From contig OZ244969.1 of assembly GCA_965222725.1 (NCBI GenBank), positions 1,302,001-1,366,000 on the forward strand: a DNA stretch of 64,000 bases, given 5' to 3'. Position 1 is the stretch's first letter, and every line of letters begins with the position of its first letter. Both the position numbers and the translations under genes were made by a program. Below the pieces are notes generated by a model. It did not search any database, was not told the origin of the DNA, and saw nothing but the letters and a program-made list of their open reading frames with translations. The stretch is from GCA-2748575 sp965222725. GTDB lineage: Bacteria; Pseudomonadota; Gammaproteobacteria; Pseudomonadales; Ketobacteraceae. Below are positions 16,660 through 24,234 of this stretch, in pieces.

Positions 16660-17796
16660 ATGAATGCGAAATATTCAGGAAAGCAGGTCATAAGAGCTGG
16701 AGAGGAATTTCTTAGCGATGATATTTTTAGCGACCCTGAAAAGTTTAATAGCGCTATGGATGTGTTGTCTTATTGGCGTTTTCAGCATGAAGTTCCTTTG
16801 GAAAAAGCTCTATCTATTCTTAAGAAAGAAAGTACCACTAAAGACAAAAGTGCTATATTTGCGAAACGCCTGAAACGATATGTTTCCATCGTTGCCAAAC
16901 TCAGACGATTTCCAAAAATGAAGCTCAAAAACATGCAGGATATTGGAGGCTGTCGAGCTATTGTTTCTAGCACCAAAAAGCTATACCAAATTGTCAGGGA
17001 GCTTAGGAAATTACCTGAATTTAAGAATAGCCAAGGAAAAATTCGCTATAAAGACTATATCGAAAACCCGAAAGATGATGGTTATAGGGGCTACCATCTG
17101 ATAGGCTCCTTTAAAGATCAAAACAATGAATCTAAGCTAATAGAGATCCAGCTAAGAACCACGATTCAGCATGATTGGGCTACGGCGCTAGAGATTGTAG
17201 ATCTTTTTACTGGGCAGGCCCTAAAGTCAAATCACGGAAGAGAGGAATGGAAGATATTCTTTAAACTTGTTAGCAAGCATTTTGCTTTGATGGAGGGCAT
17301 TCATCTATTCAGCACCAAAAAAGCTGAGGAGCAACAAAAATCGTACAATGAGAAAGTTTCTCAGGAAAAGGGGTGCGAATTTGAGAGGCAAAAGATTCAA
17401 GAGTATGAAAGGTCCTTGGAAGTCGTAAAAAATTTGGAAGCATTTGCTCACACATTAAAAATTGCGAATGAACATATAACCGAAAAGCAAGTGGAAGGCT
17501 ACGTATTGTTAAAAGTGGATACTTTAAATGCTCGAGTTACCTCTACATTGTTTAACGAAAATGAAAATGAAGCTGCTGAAAAATTGTATCTTGAGTATGA
17601 AAAAGAAGCTGCAGATAGTAAAGATATAGTTATTGCCTTAGTGTCAACTACTGCTGTTGGTGGCATTAAAGAGGCTTATCCGAACTACTTTGCTGATTCA
17701 ACTGATTTTATTGGATATTTAATGATTATTCTCGAAAGCTCTTTGAGAAGAAAACCAAACTTCTTTGAAAGGATGCTTCGTGGGTCAGGGCTTTAA
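16660..17796 (+). CDS. RelA/SpoT-domain nucleotidyltransferase 2, cassette 5
   Basis: Protein of 378 residues, paralogue of the preceding gene over its full length. Shared synthetase motifs: KRLKRYVSIVAKLRRF, MQDIGGCRAIV, GYRGYHLIGSF and IEIQLRTTIQHDWATALEIVD. A highly charged insert of about 40 residues (KKAEEQQKSYNEKVSQEKG and on), probably helical, separates the enzyme domain from the C-terminal domain. That domain again ends with EAYPNYFADSTDFIGYL. The base composition is more AT-rich than in gene 1, so the two are likely separate cassettes rather than a recent duplication. No antitoxin-like small frame lies beside either gene. Confidence 0.82.
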   Translation: MNAKYSGKQVIRAGEEFLSDDIFSDPEKFNSAMDVLSYWRFQHEVPLEKALSILKKESTTKDKSAIFAKRLKRYVSIVAKLRRFPKMKLKNMQDIGGCRAIVSSTKKLYQIVRELRKLPEFKNSQGKIRYKDYIENPKDDGYRGYHLIGSFKDQNNESKLIEIQLRTTIQHDWATALEIVDLFTGQALKSNHGREEWKIFFKLVSKHFALMEGIHLFSTKKAEEQQKSYNEKVSQEKGCEFERQKIQEYERSLEVVKNLEAFAHTLKIANEHITEKQVEGYVLLKVDTLNARVTSTLFNENENEAAEKLYLEYEKEAADSKDIVIALVSTTAVGGIKEAYPNYFADSTDFIGYLMIILESSLRRKPNFFERMLRGSGL

Positions 17797-17853
17797 TGTA
17801 ACAGGGGAGGCTAAATTTGACGCCTGGCAGCGCAAATTAGCCCGACGTTAGCT
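17796..17853 (+). other. attC site 5
   Basis: First arm ATGTAAC (17796-17802) overlaps the stop codon of the RelA-like gene and matches GTTACAT at 16626 exactly. The inner arms GGCTAAATTTGACGC and GCGCAAATTAGCC pair fully except for two unpaired A bases, the extrahelical bases typical of attC. The right core is GTTAGCT (17847-17853), the exact reverse complement of AGCTAAC at 18618. Confidence 0.82.
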
Positions 17854-17868
17854 GAACACGGTGTTATT

Positions 17869-18612
17869 ATGCAAGATTTTAACAAATATAAAACTTCACT
17901 GAAGACTATTGATCATTACATATATGCTTTATGTGAGATTGATGGAGAAAGAAGAATCCCTTTTTATATTGGCAAAGGGGTTAACGATCGCTGTTTGCAA
18001 CACCTCAAAGAATTAAGCGACTCACCTAAAAAGGAAATGATACAGAAGCTTCTTGCTAAAGAGGCATTAGGAATAGACATTCTCAGGCATGGAATTAAGA
18101 CCGATAAAACTGCGAAGCTTATAGAAGCAACATGTATAGATCTTCTAGGGATCGGAGAACTATCAAATAAAGTTCGGGGTAGTGGCGCTGAGATGGGTAG
18201 GGCAACTATCGAGGAGATCCATAATTTGCAGTCTGGTGAATTAGTTGAGATAAATAAAGATCATGAAGGTATCGCTTTCCTTCTTAATTCAACGTACAAA
18301 TCTGGCATGTCTGAACTGGAATTATTTGAGGCTACTAGAGGTGTATGGAAGAACGTACCAAGAGAACCTTATATTAAGTATGCATATGCAACATATGGTG
18401 GGCTTATTAAAGAAATATATAAAATACATTCTTGGGTCAAAGCAGGTACTCAGCAGTACTTTACGCGGACTATCGAGCATAGTGATAGCACGCAACGTTG
18501 GGAGTTTATTGGTAGAAAGGCTTCTGCAAGTATTCGGAAAAGATATATTGGAAAGGTGATAAAAAAGGATCGTAGTTATGGGAGCCCTTTTGTTAAGGTT
18601 GGTAGCGGATAG
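17869..18612 (+). CDS. GIY-YIG nuclease-domain protein, cassette 6
   Basis: Protein of 247 residues. The N-terminal GIY-YIG fold is seen as HYIYALCEID (16-25) and PFYIGKGVNDRCLQHL (31-46) with the catalytic Arg at position 41, similar to the LEM3-like branch of the family. The C-terminal part (about 125-247) holds KYAYATYGGLIKEIYKIHSW and RWEFIGRKASASIRKRYIGK, a module often seen in bacterial proteins of unknown role. It may act on DNA or RNA; a defence or DNA-transfer role is possible because of the cassette context. Confidence 0.75.
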   Translation: MQDFNKYKTSLKTIDHYIYALCEIDGERRIPFYIGKGVNDRCLQHLKELSDSPKKEMIQKLLAKEALGIDILRHGIKTDKTAKLIEATCIDLLGIGELSNKVRGSGAEMGRATIEEIHNLQSGELVEINKDHEGIAFLLNSTYKSGMSELELFEATRGVWKNVPREPYIKYAYATYGGLIKEIYKIHSWVKAGTQQYFTRTIEHSDSTQRWEFIGRKASASIRKRYIGKVIKKDRSYGSPFVKVGSG

Positions 18613-18617
18613 ACTCC

Positions 18618-18640
18618 AGCTAACAAGTTTAGCATGGGGG
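18618..18640 (+). other. attC site 6, truncated
   Basis: AGCTAAC (18618-18624) followed by AAGTTTAGCATG starts an attC and pairs with GTTAGCT at 17847. The rest is missing; an IS3-type end follows at about 18641. This is the right end of the recognisable array. Confidence 0.62.
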
Positions 18641-18740
18641 CATGAACCTCCTCCGATTTAGCGGACACTTTCTGATAACCCAGGAGGTTTCAAAATCCCA
18701 AGATACAACAACCCAAGAAGAACATGGGAGGATTAACGTA
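18641..18740 (+). mobile_element. IS3-family remnant (left end and start of OrfA)
   Basis: TGAACCTCCTCCGATTTAGCGGACACTT resembles the left end of IS3-group elements. At 18695-18736 the frame reads IPRYNNPRRTWED then stop, matching the usual N-terminus of IS3 OrfA proteins (PRYNNPR, TW). Everything beyond is gone. A small palindrome GGATTA-ACG-TAATCC sits at the break (18730-18744). Confidence 0.55.
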
Positions 18741-18775
18741 ATCCTCGAGGTGTATTGGTTACAGTCCAGTTAAGA

Positions 18776-19954
18776 CTACTTCACAAACAGTTTCCGGGGA
18801 AAATCGCAGAGCAATTCTACACCGGACTCGGTGATCAAAATGCTTTCGGTAATCTCGATGCCCCAGTCTTCTTGCCAGATACCCGGCATAAAGTGAAACG
18901 TCATCCCGGGTTGCAGTTCGGTTTGGTCCGACGCCCGCAAGCTTGAGGTCCGCTCACCCCAGTCCGGGGGGTAACTGACACCGATCGGATAGCCGCAGCG
19001 CGCGCCCTGGCGGTCGATGCCGTATTTCAGCATGGTGTTATCCAGCGCATTGGCGATGTCGCAGGTCCGGTTACCGGGCCTGGCCTGCTCCAGGCCCGCA
19101 TCAATCGCCTCCAGAAGGGCTTTCTCGGCATTCAGAAAGCGTGCGCTTGGCTTGCCCATATAGAGCGTTCTCGACATGGGTGCGTGGTAACGCTTGTAGC
19201 AACCGGAGATTTCGAAAAAGGTGCCTTCATTGGCCCGAAAGGGCCGCTCATCCCAGGTAATGTGCGATGCAGAGGCCTCTTTGCCGGAAGGTAATAACGG
19301 CACAATCGACGGATAGTCACCGCCGTGGCCATCCACACCGGCGATGGCCGTTTCATAGATCTGGGACACGACATGACTTTTGGGTACACCAACCCTGGCC
19401 ACGTCCAATATGCGCTGATGAATCTTGGACGTGATTTTGCCCGCAATTTTCATGTACTCAATTTCTTTAGGGGATTTAATGGCCCGGCACCAGTTGACCA
19501 GATTGTAGCTGTCAACAAATCGTGCCTCGGGCAGTGTCAGGCGTAGCGTTCGATGGGCGTCGGCGGTGTAATAGTAGTTATCCATCTCGGTGGCGATGGT
19601 GGCGCCGCTCCAGCCGTTCTCGATAAACACATTTTCTGCAATCCAGCTCATGGGGTGCTTATCCAGGTTTTGCACGTATTCCTCGGGGTAGCTGATCAGG
19701 CTCTCCTCTTTCATGAAACACCGGATGATAGCGGCATTTTTATCCATGCGCCGGCCAAACCAAAACGGCTCTTCCCGGTCGACATGCACAATCACGCCCT
19801 GGTGCACGTAAAAGGACCAACCGTCGTACCCCGTCAGCCAATTCATGTTCCCTGGATCGGTTGCAATCAGAACGTCGACTTTACGCTTGCGCATCTCCTT
19901 GCGGACTCGCTTGACGCGATCGATATATTCTTTCTTGGTAAACGCTCGTTTCAT
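18776..19954 (-). CDS. doeA: Ectoine hydrolase DoeA (M24 peptidase family)
   Basis: Enzyme of 392 residues opening the ectoine ring to N-acetyl-diaminobutyrate, the first step of ectoine use. It belongs to the M24/creatinase family: an N-terminal creatinase-like domain (DPGNMNWLTGYDGWSFYVHQ, about 34-53; EMDNYYYTADAH) and a pita-bread C-terminal domain (GVDGHGGDYPSIVPLLPSG, FFEISGCYKRYHAPMSR, CGYPIGVSYPPDWGERT, MTFHFMPGIW, ITESILITESGVE). These stretches match my memory of DoeA proteins closely. The usual partner genes doeB, doeC, doeD and asnC-type doeX are absent from the window. The gene ends 40 bases from the IS3 remnant, so its downstream neighbours may have been lost. Confidence 0.88.
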   Translation of the reverse strand: MKRAFTKKEYIDRVKRVRKEMRKRKVDVLIATDPGNMNWLTGYDGWSFYVHQGVIVHVDREEPFWFGRRMDKNAAIIRCFMKEESLISYPEEYVQNLDKHPMSWIAENVFIENGWSGATIATEMDNYYYTADAHRTLRLTLPEARFVDSYNLVNWCRAIKSPKEIEYMKIAGKITSKIHQRILDVARVGVPKSHVVSQIYETAIAGVDGHGGDYPSIVPLLPSGKEASASHITWDERPFRANEGTFFEISGCYKRYHAPMSRTLYMGKPSARFLNAEKALLEAIDAGLEQARPGNRTCDIANALDNTMLKYGIDRQGARCGYPIGVSYPPDWGERTSSLRASDQTELQPGMTFHFMPGIWQEDWGIEITESILITESGVELLCDFPRKLFVK

Positions 19955-20129
19955 CCCAAAGCCTTATCGGTTGTTTGATGCATGCAACGCCTGGACTTAA
20001 TCCTGTCAGGCATAGTGCTATGATTCATACCAAAAGCTATAGCACGCGGGCCGAGGGAGTTCAAATCCGCTGGGGGCTTGACCTCGCTGGCCAGACTCTC
20101 TGGCGGACCAGCATTGTTGTGTAGGTAAA

Positions 20130-20154
20130 GGATATATAGATTGAGGATATATAG
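20130..20154 (+). repeat. Tandem direct repeat GGATATATAG upstream of the eIF-2B-like gene
   Basis: GGATATATAG occurs at 20130-20139 and again at 20145-20154, 15 bases apart, ending 19 bases before the start codon. It could be a regulator-binding or promoter element; this is a pattern observation only. Confidence 0.35.
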
Positions 20155-20172
20155 GTTAAGAAGGGCACTGTC

Positions 20173-20901
20173 ATGGCATTACAGGATGAGATCCGCACCA
20201 TCGTTAATGACCGGGAACACGGTTCATCAGTACTGCTTGAGCAAATCGAAAATCTGTTAAAAGGTCAGGCCGCCAGCACCACTCCCCGGCAGATGAGGCA
20301 AGCTTTTGCTCAGCTGCGCGACATTGATCAGTCCATGGTGCTGGTACATCATTTCCTCGATGCGATGGAACCACACATCGGGAACGGCCTGGTTCAGGCC
20401 ATAGAGTCCTATAGGTTGTACTGGCGAAAGGTCCCCGCAGCTGTGGCCGAAAATCTCAGGCCGATGCTGAGCACCCTGCAACCCCGGGTTTTGGTTCATA
20501 GCCATAGCGGCTTGATCATTCAGGTTGCCCAGCAGCTTGCCAGGACAGGCGTAAAACTCAGCTTTTGGCAGACTCGTTCACTCCCCGGTGGCGAAGGCCG
20601 GCTACAGGCACAGGCTCTGCGCGACGCTGGTTTTGATGTATCTCTGATTGAAGACGAGCAGATCAGTGAAGTAGTCCATCAAGCAGACTGTGCCTGGCTG
20701 GGCATGGATCAATATAACGCTCACGGCTTTGTGAATAAGCTGGGCAGCGCGGCAATAGCCAGAATCTTTATGGAGCACGGTAAACCTGTGTACGTTCTGG
20801 GCGATTCCCGCAAGGAGGTCGCCACCATTAAATACTCAAAAGAGCTATTCGAATACACGCTGTTCAGCCAGGGGATCTGCCTGGTGACGGACTTTATGTA
20901 A
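20173..20901 (+). CDS. eIF-2B alpha/MtnA-like isomerase-family protein
   Basis: Protein of 242 residues in the initiation factor 2B alpha/beta/delta family, which includes methylthioribose-1-phosphate and ribose-1,5-bisphosphate isomerases. Family signs are TLQPRVLVHSHSG (nucleotide-fold strand), SLPGGEGRLQAQALRDAGFDVSLIED, ADCAWLGMDQYNAHGFVNKLGSAAIARIF and GKPVYVLGDSRK. The catalytic Cys and Asp of MtnA are not both evident, and the protein is shorter than MtnA (about 340), so the substrate is open. It is divergent from doeA. Confidence 0.68.
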   Translation: MALQDEIRTIVNDREHGSSVLLEQIENLLKGQAASTTPRQMRQAFAQLRDIDQSMVLVHHFLDAMEPHIGNGLVQAIESYRLYWRKVPAAVAENLRPMLSTLQPRVLVHSHSGLIIQVAQQLARTGVKLSFWQTRSLPGGEGRLQAQALRDAGFDVSLIEDEQISEVVHQADCAWLGMDQYNAHGFVNKLGSAAIARIFMEHGKPVYVLGDSRKEVATIKYSKELFEYTLFSQGICLVTDFM

Positions 20902-21080
20902 CCCTTCGTTCTCTATAAGAATAAATGTGATGTAAACTAAGGTAATAGTGAAGGTTATGTTCTGGAATATGATTCTTCCTTACGCTATTTGGCTGTATTT
21001 TTGTCATATTACGAGGCGATCTCGTAATAAAGCTATTTTAGAATTGGGAATTGAGACAGATAGGGGGTTCGAAAACAGAT

Positions 21081-21395
21081 ATGCGTGAGCCAAAATTCCA
21101 AATTGGCGAGGTTGCAATACTGCAACCGCCTCACCCCTCTGCGCGCGCCTATTGGGGAATGGAAACAACCTTTCTTGAGATTGTATGGGCTGATAACGTT
21201 GAAGATGCGCTATACGGAGTGAATTCAGGTTGGAGCTACAGAACAGATATTCCCGCGCCACCACCCACAGACTTGCCCGAAGATCAGCATGATGGATGGA
21301 TATGGGCGGAGTATGATTTAAAGAAAAAGTATGAGCCGGGGGAAGGTTTTTCTGATCTGATGAAAGCGTTAAAGAATATAGAGATAACCGTTTGA
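21081..21395 (+). CDS. Small hypothetical protein
   Basis: Soluble acidic protein of about 104 residues starting MREPKFQIGEVAIL, with a Pro-rich middle (PAPPPTDLPEDQ) and WIWAEYDLKKKY. A longer frame from TTG 21051 exists but the ATG at 21081 looks like the true start. No family recognised. Confidence 0.55.
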   Translation: MREPKFQIGEVAILQPPHPSARAYWGMETTFLEIVWADNVEDALYGVNSGWSYRTDIPAPPPTDLPEDQHDGWIWAEYDLKKKYEPGEGFSDLMKALKNIEITV

Positions 21396-21436
21396 TAGAT
21401 AAAACGCGTTCCTGACAAAGGGGTATATACCTGGAA

Positions 21437-21769
21437 ATGGCGAAATATTCAAAGAATCGTAGCAGTGTGTCCGATGAGACGAAAGAGGATGCTATGAATG
21501 CCGCAAAAGCAACTCAAAAACCGGGTCAGACACCAGCACAGACTAAACTGATCGCCCAGGGTATTCAAAAGGGCATAGAGCATTATAAAAAACAGCAAAA
21601 GGCCAAAGCGAGAGAGCTAGATAAGCAACGTAAGAAAGCCATGAGTTCACCTGCCGAGGTTAGGGTCGAAACCAACGAAGTTGTCCGCTATAAACAGCCC
21701 TGGTTACCCTGGGGGTTGCTGGGTGTTTCTTGGGTTGTCTTTGCAGTGTATTTGTTATCTGGGAGCTGA
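21437..21769 (+). CDS. DUF2956 family protein
   Basis: Protein of 110 residues. A basic helical N-terminal part holds the family stretch DAMNAAKATQKPGQTPAQTK and LIAQGIQKGIEHYKKQQKAK. A single membrane helix at the C-terminus (LPWGLLGVSWVVFAVYLLS, about 90-108) would make it tail-anchored in the inner membrane. It is found in many gammaproteobacteria without a known role. Confidence 0.75.
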   Translation: MAKYSKNRSSVSDETKEDAMNAAKATQKPGQTPAQTKLIAQGIQKGIEHYKKQQKAKARELDKQRKKAMSSPAEVRVETNEVVRYKQPWLPWGLLGVSWVVFAVYLLSGS

Positions 21770-21923
21770 TTGCGCAGGGTCGAGAGCGCTTGCGCAAGCA
21801 GTACTCCGTTCAGCTTTTGGACTTCAATCGGCTGCTGCCCTCGGCTATGGCTGCGATTAATGCCAGGTACATTGAGCAGCCACCAGAGATCCCGCTATTC
21901 ACTAAGTGTACTATGTACTCCAG

Positions 21924-22110
21924 TTATTCGCTCTGATAGACTTTTTCGTGTTCATTAAGCCAATCATCAGGGATGATACAATGCAACAAATACCCGCCCT
22001 TTTCCGTGTCCGGATCGTCAAAATAATTTTTAAGTCTATAAGCTCACCGTTGGCGATAAACTCCAGATCAATTGCAGCCACACAGTTATAACCTATAGTC
22101 CTGTTTTAGT
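21924..22110 (-). pseudogene. Possible frameshifted gene remnant
   Basis: On the minus strand one frame reads YNCVAAIDLEFIANGELIDLK and, after a shift of one base at an A-run (GACTTAAAAATT), a second frame reads NYFDDPDTEKGGYLLH, then CIIPDDWLNEHEKVYQSE and stop at 21924. The composition is protein-like in both parts. No start codon is visible upstream, so this looks like the broken 3' end of an unknown gene. The whole stretch 21770-22150 has no other gene I can support. Confidence 0.3.
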
Positions 22111-22152
22111 AGCAATGAGCAAGGAATAGCACTAAACGAGGGATTGATACCT

Positions 22153-22287
22153 ATGAGGTTTTCACTTTGTATGTCCATATTAGCGGTAGCTTTTCTGTCA
22201 GGTATTAATGTTGTTGTTACGGGCGGTGGCTTTGGTGGGGGTATGGAGCTCCAAGCGGGTTATTTGGGTGGAGAACTAACATGTTAA
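22153..22287 (+). CDS. Possible 44-residue secreted or membrane peptide
   Basis: ATG at 22153 opens MRFSLCMSILAVAFLSGINV, a signal-peptide-like start, followed by a Gly-rich part (GGGFGGGMELQ) and a C-terminal Cys before TAA. A GAGGGA lies 10 bases upstream. Short and unsupported by any family. Confidence 0.3.
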   Translation: MRFSLCMSILAVAFLSGINVVVTGGGFGGGMELQAGYLGGELTC

Positions 22288-22368
22288 ATATTAAACCTGC
22301 AGTTCTATTGAGCTGCTCTATCAGACTTTGTTTAGTGTGTAGCTGGAGTAAGCAGAGGGTTTAACAGT

Positions 22369-23307
22369 ATGACAATGCGGCTCGAATCCGTTGCACGGCG
22401 CCAAGCGGTATTTGCTGCTGTGCAAAGTTATCTTTTCTTTGTGCTTTTTACGGCATCCTGGTTTATGAGTGCTATATCATGGGAATGGTTGCTGGGGATT
22501 TCGTTAGTTGCGCCAGCTATTCTAATGCTTTACTTGACGCCGGAGCGAATGGGTGACCGGTTAGCAAAGCATCTACGGCCCCATCCTCCAAGCCGTGAGT
22601 TCGAGAACGTGGTGAGCGAGATTGCCATTGCGGTGGGTGAACCGGTGGAAAGCATTCAAACCTACGATTCTCCTGTGGCAAATATCGCTGTGCTGCCGTG
22701 TTTGGATAGGGAGATCGTAGTGGCTACAACAGGCGCACTGGAGAAACTGAATCGAAATGAAATGCAAGCTTTGGTTGCTGCTCAATTCGCAGGTATGCGT
22801 GATCCCTGGTGTCGGCTCGCTACTCGGGCAGAGCTTCTGTGGTGGTTGGTGCCCTGGTTATTTTTCCTGACTATACCTGCCTTTATCCTGGGAAAGCCTT
22901 TTGCCCTTACGTTCTGTTTCGCTTCTATTTTTGTATGGGCATTTGTACCCCGCTGGATTGAACAAGCGCGTGATTTGTGTGCCGATGTGGCTGCGGTTCG
23001 TAAAACATTTCTTCCTCAGGCATTGGCCAGTGCCATGCGTAAATTGGCCGAACATGCTGGTGATACCCACAAGATTAAGTTTGGTTCATGGTATTTGCCG
23101 ACAAATCCCTTCATTGTGGTACCGAAACGCATTCAATCTGAAACTTCTATAGGTGGGGAAAAGGGAAGGAGCTGGACTTCGGCAGATGAAGTGCGCATGG
23201 AGCTGCTCCTAAGGGCTGATCGAGCCGAAGCCATGGCCGCTGGGGGCGAACCTCACGAGTTTGCCGGGCGAGAGTATCGTAAACGCTGGTCGCGTTTGGG
23301 GCGCTAA
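22369..23307 (+). CDS. M48-like membrane protein lacking the zinc motif
   Basis: Protein of 312 residues laid out like HtpX/M48 peptidases. Two N-terminal membrane helices (about 15-60), the globular part FENVVSEIAIAVGEPVE, then LEKLNRNEMQALVAAQFAGMRD where M48 enzymes carry HExxH, two more helices (about 160-205), and EQARDLCADVAAVRKTFLPQALASAMRKLAE, which corresponds to the E/D-containing helix of M48. Because QFAGM replaces HExxH, zinc binding and proteolysis are unlikely. The C-terminus has WTSADEVRMELLLRADRAEAM. I infer a pseudoenzyme, perhaps a regulator or chaperone. Confidence 0.6.
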   Translation: MTMRLESVARRQAVFAAVQSYLFFVLFTASWFMSAISWEWLLGISLVAPAILMLYLTPERMGDRLAKHLRPHPPSREFENVVSEIAIAVGEPVESIQTYDSPVANIAVLPCLDREIVVATTGALEKLNRNEMQALVAAQFAGMRDPWCRLATRAELLWWLVPWLFFLTIPAFILGKPFALTFCFASIFVWAFVPRWIEQARDLCADVAAVRKTFLPQALASAMRKLAEHAGDTHKIKFGSWYLPTNPFIVVPKRIQSETSIGGEKGRSWTSADEVRMELLLRADRAEAMAAGGEPHEFAGREYRKRWSRLGR

Positions 23308-23471
23308 GTGGCATTTTTTAGTTCTGATTTATAGCTTTTCGATAGTTTTGATGAAAGTCAGATGGCAGTGAGGCTTGGTCTTCTTCCGTTACATTCCCGA
23401 TTTATCAAGGCTATAATAATCCGCTATCAATTTCACATGTTCCATTAACTAAGATAAATAAGGTGTCATAA

Positions 23472-24071
23472 ATGTTCATTAGGTTGTTTTTGATTGTTTC
23501 AATGCTAACTTTTGCTGGTTGTGCTACCAATCCGATGAGGGTAGCTCCACAGCAAGCTGTGAAGCCCGCACAAGATGATAAATCACAGGTATTTTTTATG
23601 CGTTCGAGTTTCGTTGGAAGTGCAATCGGCGCATCTCTATATGAGGTTACAGGGGGCGATATAAAATTTATAGGTGTGATTGTTAATGGAGCAAAGGTAG
23701 CCTATGAAACTACGCCTGGAAAACATGTTTTTATGGTGGTTTCAGAAGCGGCTGACTTTATGGAAGCGGATCTTGCGCCGGGCAAGAACTACTTTAGCAT
23801 TGCGACCCCAAGAATGGGCGCCTGGAAAGCCAGGTTTTCATTATGGCCTATAAAAAATGATCCCGATGCCAAATTTAGACTTGGCTCTTCTGATTTTGAC
23901 GGTTGGCTTGAAGGCACGAAAATGTTTGAAAATTCCGAGAAGTCACTTTCCTGGTATGAAAATAATAAAGCTAGCGTGAGGCAAAAATACGAAGAATATT
24001 GGCCGGTATGGCAGAATAAGAGTGCGTCGGATATCGCCGAGAGAACGCTGGATCCAGAAGATGGAAGGTGA
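23472..24071 (+). CDS. Lipoprotein of unknown function
   Basis: Protein of 199 residues with a lipoprotein signal peptide (MFIRLFLIVSMLTFAGC; lipobox LTFAGC, Cys17). The mature part has SQVFFMRSSFVGSAIGASLYEV and VNGAKVAYETTPGKHVFMVVSE, a beta-sandwich pattern like that of DUF2846-type lipoproteins that report a value through a small structural domain. AAGGTG before the ATG is a good ribosome binding site. Confidence 0.7.
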   Translation: MFIRLFLIVSMLTFAGCATNPMRVAPQQAVKPAQDDKSQVFFMRSSFVGSAIGASLYEVTGGDIKFIGVIVNGAKVAYETTPGKHVFMVVSEAADFMEADLAPGKNYFSIATPRMGAWKARFSLWPIKNDPDAKFRLGSSDFDGWLEGTKMFENSEKSLSWYENNKASVRQKYEEYWPVWQNKSASDIAERTLDPEDGR

Positions 24072-24101
24072 TCTATTGGATTGGTAATTTAATTAATCGG
24101 C

Positions 24102-24133
24102 AAGGCCTTCGAAAGCTGTTTTCAGAAGGCCTT
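24102..24133 (+). terminator. Hairpin after the lipoprotein gene
   Basis: Perfect 9-base-pair stem AAGGCCTTC (24102-24110) / GAAGGCCTT (24125-24133) with a 14-base loop, 31 bases after the stop codon. No clear T tract follows, so efficiency is uncertain. Confidence 0.45.
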
Positions 24134-24234
24134 AGCCTGCTATAGTGGCTGTTGATAATTCAATTCACGAAATCAAGAATGAATATAAGCATGTTATTCA
24201 AGTGCCGGAAATTAAAACAGAGCGATAGCAGCCA

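Noticed and set aside
21730..21958. Short overlapping frames after the DUF2956 gene
   Set aside because: They overlap one another in different frames, lack starts with ribosome binding sites, and show no family pattern.
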